Positions 4,770-7,066 of a stretch of 7,066 bases of DNA are shown in pieces. The notes under the pieces were generated by a model. That model worked only from the letters and a program-made list of their open reading frames with translations, was not told where the DNA came from and made no database searches. A program made the translations under genes and the position numbers. The stretch comes from Nanobdellota archaeon (GTDB lineage Archaea; Nanobdellota; Nanobdellia; SCGC-AAA011-G17; VGLX01). How positions within the stretch are numbered: the first letter of the stretch is position 1; each line of letters starts with the position of its first letter. The stretch spans positions 1 through 7,066 of the forward strand of contig JAHIPG010000323.1 in the NCBI GenBank assembly GCA_018894775.1, read 5' to 3'.

Positions 4770-4780
4770 TATTTATAAAT
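4770..4780 (-). promoter_or_regulatory. TATA box of 5S rRNA
   Basis: On the minus strand ATTTATAAATA is centred about 27 bases before the mature 5S 5' end, preceded by a purine/A-rich CGATAA stretch. The spacing suggests transcription starts at or within a base or two of the mature 5' end, so little or no 5' processing would be needed. Confidence 0.7.
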
Positions 4781-4830
4781 TTATCGTTTTCTTAAAAATT
4801 TATCACTTGAAAATGGTGTCAAAACAAAAG

Positions 4831-4840
4831 ATTTATATAG
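4831..4840 (+). promoter_or_regulatory. TATA box of the 416-residue protein gene
   Basis: ATTTATATAG follows AAAACAAAAG, a good BRE-like stretch. Transcription would start near 4861, giving a leader of about 14 bases that contains AGGT (4862-4865) as a weak Shine-Dalgarno site. It is divergent from the 5S promoter about 55 bases away. Confidence 0.65.
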
Positions 4841-4874
4841 CAGAAAGGGGATAGATTAAACAGGTACGCCTATT

Positions 4875-6125
4875 ATGGAAAATTTAATTCCAGAAGAAGA
4901 AAGAGCCAGTATGGCAAAGATAAACCTAGGACCTCCACCAAAAGAGCTGGTAATCGCTGATTTTCAAGAATTAATGGATACAGTCTCACTAAGAACATCA
5001 GAACATAGCAGAAAACTATTTCTTATGCAAACCATAGAGGGACACTCAAACATGGCTGACGGAGCATTCAGAGTATATAAAGATAAATCAATGTGTACAA
5101 GATACCCCAATTCTACATTAGAAGATATAGCAGGAATGATATGTAAAAACACTAAAAAAGTAAAAGAAGCAAGGATGCAAATGATCACAGACATAAGAGA
5201 CTTTATGCAAGATATAATAAAAGGTAAAAGACCAAAAAAACTAAAAGATTCAAGAGGAGAAACACTCTGCGGAGATATATTCTTTGAAGATTACGAAATA
5301 AAAAATCCTAATAATCTGCTTAAAGGATTCTATTTAGGAAGCATAATGGACAACTATACATTCTGGAGAAAACTCATAGAAAAAAGACCTTATAATCTAG
5401 AAATGGGTGGTGGAGAATGTGTAGCTGTAGACATGAGAAAGCTAAACCAAAAAACATTAGGAGAAATGTTCAAATGTGACGAAGCCCTTGCGATGGAACT
5501 CGGGATGAAATGTGCAAATGGATTCCATCTTGGAACATTAGCTAACGAAGAATGGGAAGATCACATAAATGTTCTATATAATTATGGTGTTATTGTAGAT
5601 AAAGATATTGTAAAATCAGACGAGAACATAAGAAGCGCATACGTAAGATACAAGAGAGGAAAAGGTGTGAGTGATAATGCAGCAATCGTAATGGCTGGAA
5701 AAATATACGGACAAAAAGATAAACAAGAAGGTATTGAAGTAGCACTAGGCGTATTCTTAGCAGATAAAGTTGACACAATAGACAAATTTACTCCAGAAAT
5801 ACATAAAAGCGGACTTGATGAGCTTCTTGGAAAGGAGATACTAAAAAGTGGAAAAGTAAAACTTACCGAAAAAGAAAAGCTGAATTTTATATTTCTGTCA
5901 GCAATACACCCAAGAAAGAAGATGCCTGACTGCTCACAAAGATATTTCTTAGAAGTTGATCCTCAAACAGGAGACACAGCAATAGAGAATCATCTAGATT
6001 ATCTGCAAGGCAAAAATCCCAAAAAGATGTTCTTTGGCAACGGAGCACCTTGGATAAGGGTAGCAAGCGAAGTATTCTACGAAACTATAGAAGATAATTT
6101 CGAAAAGTACAAACATCTGTTATAA
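4875..6125 (+). CDS. Unrecognised 416-residue cytosolic protein
   Basis: I do not recognise the family. The protein is soluble, with no signal peptide or membrane segment, and looks mainly helical. It is rich in Lys, Glu and Met. Visible landmarks are a Gly-rich stretch LEMGGGECVAVDM (about 175-187), two cysteines 12 apart with a nearby histidine (C201, C213, H218), and PWIRVASEVFYE near the end. Seven cysteines (74, 90, 132, 182, 201, 213, 353) are scattered, with no CxxC pair, so a zinc ribbon or iron-sulfur cluster is not indicated. Base and codon use match the neighbours, so recent transfer is not suggested. It has its own good promoter and a start close to the predicted transcription start. 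It converges on pth2 with a 6-base overlap. Function cannot be inferred from the context. Confidence 0.85.
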   Translation: MENLIPEEERASMAKINLGPPPKELVIADFQELMDTVSLRTSEHSRKLFLMQTIEGHSNMADGAFRVYKDKSMCTRYPNSTLEDIAGMICKNTKKVKEARMQMITDIRDFMQDIIKGKRPKKLKDSRGETLCGDIFFEDYEIKNPNNLLKGFYLGSIMDNYTFWRKLIEKRPYNLEMGGGECVAVDMRKLNQKTLGEMFKCDEALAMELGMKCANGFHLGTLANEEWEDHINVLYNYGVIVDKDIVKSDENIRSAYVRYKRGKGVSDNAAIVMAGKIYGQKDKQEGIEVALGVFLADKVDTIDKFTPEIHKSGLDELLGKEILKSGKVKLTEKEKLNFIFLSAIHPRKKMPDCSQRYFLEVDPQTGDTAIENHLDYLQGKNPKKMFFGNGAPWIRVASEVFYETIEDNFEKYKHLL

Positions 6126-6458
6126 CATCTTAAGGTTACCTGTTACTTTATCTATCTTCTCATCAGAATCAGGGCCTATACCTAAACATGTAACAGTAGG
6201 TATCTTGAAGAACGTTCTTCCAGCATCTCTGATAACAGCTGTAACAAGCTTTAATGTTTTAGCCTTTCTCTGTAAAACGAACAACTCTTCTTTAGAATTA
6301 ACATATACAACTACTTTCTTAGATCCAGCTTTCTTCCAGGATTCTATGTTAGATTTAGAAGAATTTAGCACAGCATCAACGCTTGCATGAGCTACCTGTG
6401 CAGCAAGCTTACCTACTGGCATCTTAAGATCCTTTCTGACAACAATCAATTGTTTCAT
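6120..6458 (-). CDS. pth2: Peptidyl-tRNA hydrolase, Pth2 type
   Basis: A 112-residue archaeal/eukaryotic-type peptidyl-tRNA hydrolase (PTH2/Bit1 family), which frees tRNA from prematurely dropped peptidyl-tRNAs. The N-terminus KQLIVVRKDLKMPVGKLAAQ, then VAHAS, has the catalytic-region lysine K17 and H24. The segment TAVIRDAGRT contains the conserved D78, then CLGIGP, and the protein ends with the family tail DKVTGNLKML. The loop after DAGRT reads FFKIPTVT, where relatives usually have a Pro-Gly-Ser/Thr turn, so that turn differs. Length is normal. It lies 14 bases after the secreted-protein gene on the same strand and may be cotranscribed with it. AGGT just before the ATG is only a weak ribosome site. 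Confidence 0.95.
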   Translation of the reverse strand: MKQLIVVRKDLKMPVGKLAAQVAHASVDAVLNSSKSNIESWKKAGSKKVVVYVNSKEELFVLQRKAKTLKLVTAVIRDAGRTFFKIPTVTCLGIGPDSDEKIDKVTGNLKML

Positions 6459-6472
6459 TTTTTGATAAAGAC

Positions 6473-6982
6473 CTACTCCATCATCTTTAAGTCTTCATCT
6501 AAATTAGAATACTTATCCTTTAAATCCTTTTTGGCAAGCGGAAGAACGTCCTTAAGGAACCTATGATAGTTTTTCTCCAATTTTGCCCATTTATCCTTAG
6601 GGGTAATATCTTTGGTAAACCTCTTATTCAGAGTACTTACATAAACATCAAGGATACCATCAGCAGAATCAGGTATAATCCTCCTTTCATTATTAGAATC
6701 CCTATCCTGAAACTTGAAATATTTTCCCTGCTCTATATCGGTAACACTAAGCTCAATACTTTGATCATAAGAAATTGTAATAGCATAACCATATTTAGAA
6801 TTCTGAAAAGTATTATTAAATAAATCTAAGTCATCGTTACCATTAATCTTTTTCAAAGTTTCATGCAACTCTTTGATATCTTTCCTTACAGCAGTATATT
6901 TTGAGTTTCCAGCATAAGCTGTACCAGAAAGTAATGCTAAAGTACCTAATCCTACAATCATTGTTTTTAGTGATTTTCTCAT
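6473..6982 (-). CDS. Secreted protein of unknown function
   Basis: The ATG at 6982 gives a 169-residue protein. A TTG three codons upstream (6991) is possible, but the TATA box is 28 bases from the ATG, which favours the shorter, leaderless form. The N-terminus is a classic Sec signal peptide: MRKSLK, a hydrophobic core of about 14 residues (TMIVGLGTLALLSG), then TAYA with probable cleavage after A24. The mature part, about 145 residues, is polar and mixed helical/strand, with KYGYAITISYDQ and a helical, charged C-terminal third (KWAKLEKNYHRFLKDVLPLAKKDLKD in part). It has no cysteine and no second membrane segment, and I do not recognise a domain. It should be exported to the cell surface or the medium. 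Confidence 0.8.
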   Translation of the reverse strand: MRKSLKTMIVGLGTLALLSGTAYAGNSKYTAVRKDIKELHETLKKINGNDDLDLFNNTFQNSKYGYAITISYDQSIELSVTDIEQGKYFKFQDRDSNNERRIIPDSADGILDVYVSTLNKRFTKDITPKDKWAKLEKNYHRFLKDVLPLAKKDLKDKYSNLDEDLKMME

Positions 6983-7006
6983 TAAAAACAATGGATAAAC
7001 AATAGG

Positions 7007-7014
7007 TTTATAAA
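7007..7014. promoter_or_regulatory. Self-complementary TATA box between divergent genes
   Basis: TTTATAAA is identical on both strands. Its centre is about 28 bases from the ATG of the minus-strand secreted-protein gene (6982) and about 30 bases from the plus-strand ATG at 7041. No other TATA-like element is placed correctly for either gene. It may therefore direct both transcripts, with orientation set by BRE-like flanks. Confidence 0.5.
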
Positions 7015-7040
7015 TGTTACTCTCCAGTAATAAAAATACA

Positions 7041-7066
7041 ATGTTAGACGGGAAAGATTTTGAGGA
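7041..7066 (+). CDS. N-terminal start of a plus-strand gene, partial
   Basis: An ATG at 7041 opens a frame that stays open to the window end (MLDGKDFE...). It is about 30 bases from the centre of the TATA box at 7007-7014, in line with the near-leaderless starts seen elsewhere. Only eight full codons are visible, so the product cannot be identified and the gene itself is a proposal. Confidence 0.35.

Noticed and set aside
4458..4874. Mobile element or CRISPR remnant in the long noncoding stretch
   Set aside because: No direct repeats, terminal inverted repeats or regularly spaced units are present. The stretch is accounted for by 5S rRNA, its signals, the candidate small RNA, the palindrome and the next promoter.
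6563..6823. Plus-strand open frame of 86 codons inside the secreted-protein gene
   Set aside because: The minus-strand gene has a promoter and a clear signal peptide. The plus-strand frame is Ile/Phe-rich, with no correctly placed promoter or ribosome site.

Overview
The window is AT-rich archaeal chromosome. Four things point to Archaea: archaeal/eukaryotic-type ribosomal proteins (uL18e-type L18e, L13, S9), RNA polymerase subunit N, the RNase P protein Rpr2/Rpp21, and Pth2-type peptidyl-tRNA hydrolase. Promoters look like archaeal BRE/TATA elements, often about 26-28 bases from a start codon, so several mRNAs are probably leaderless. The low GC, heavy use of ATA and AGA codons, small tightly packed genes and several short lineage-unspecific proteins would suit a DPANN-type archaeon (Woesearchaeota/Pacearchaeota-like). 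That placement is inference and was not tested.

Region 1 (1-1564, + strand) is the conserved archaeal ribosomal/RNA polymerase cluster: the C-terminal end of a probable rpo3 (rpoD), tRNA-Leu(GAG), rpl18e, rpl13, rps9 and rpoN. The three ribosomal genes overlap by ATGA junctions. The tRNA sits inside the cluster with about 10 bases on either side.

Region 2 (1565-4065) holds a three-domain M24 metallopeptidase (aminopeptidase P/prolidase-like) with its own promoter, then a small SprT-like HExxH metalloprotein. The latter converges on, and overlaps by 20 bases, the RNase P subunit gene rnp4 on the minus strand.

Region 3 (4066-4874) starts with a divergent promoter pair and a small PD-(D/E)XK nuclease-like gene. 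Next comes a noncoding stretch with a solitary 5S rRNA gene on the minus strand, which has its own promoter and T-rich terminator. Between these two genes lies a candidate independent small RNA of about 60 nt on the minus strand. It has a BRE/TATA, a two-tier hairpin with a C-rich loop, a U-rich 3' end and a near-perfect 20-base palindrome just upstream of its TATA box. It is the most interesting undescribed element I can see.

Region 4 (4875-7066) contains an unrecognised 416-residue protein on the plus strand. It converges on a minus-strand pair consisting of a secreted protein of unknown function and pth2. At the right edge a self-complementary TATA box appears to serve both the secreted-protein gene and a plus-strand gene that begins at 7041 and runs out of the window.

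Functionally the window is mostly information processing: ribosome assembly, RNA polymerase, tRNA and 5S rRNA, RNase P and peptidyl-tRNA recycling. Two peptidase-type proteins, one nuclease-like protein and two orphan proteins are interspersed. I see no mobile element, CRISPR array or integrase.
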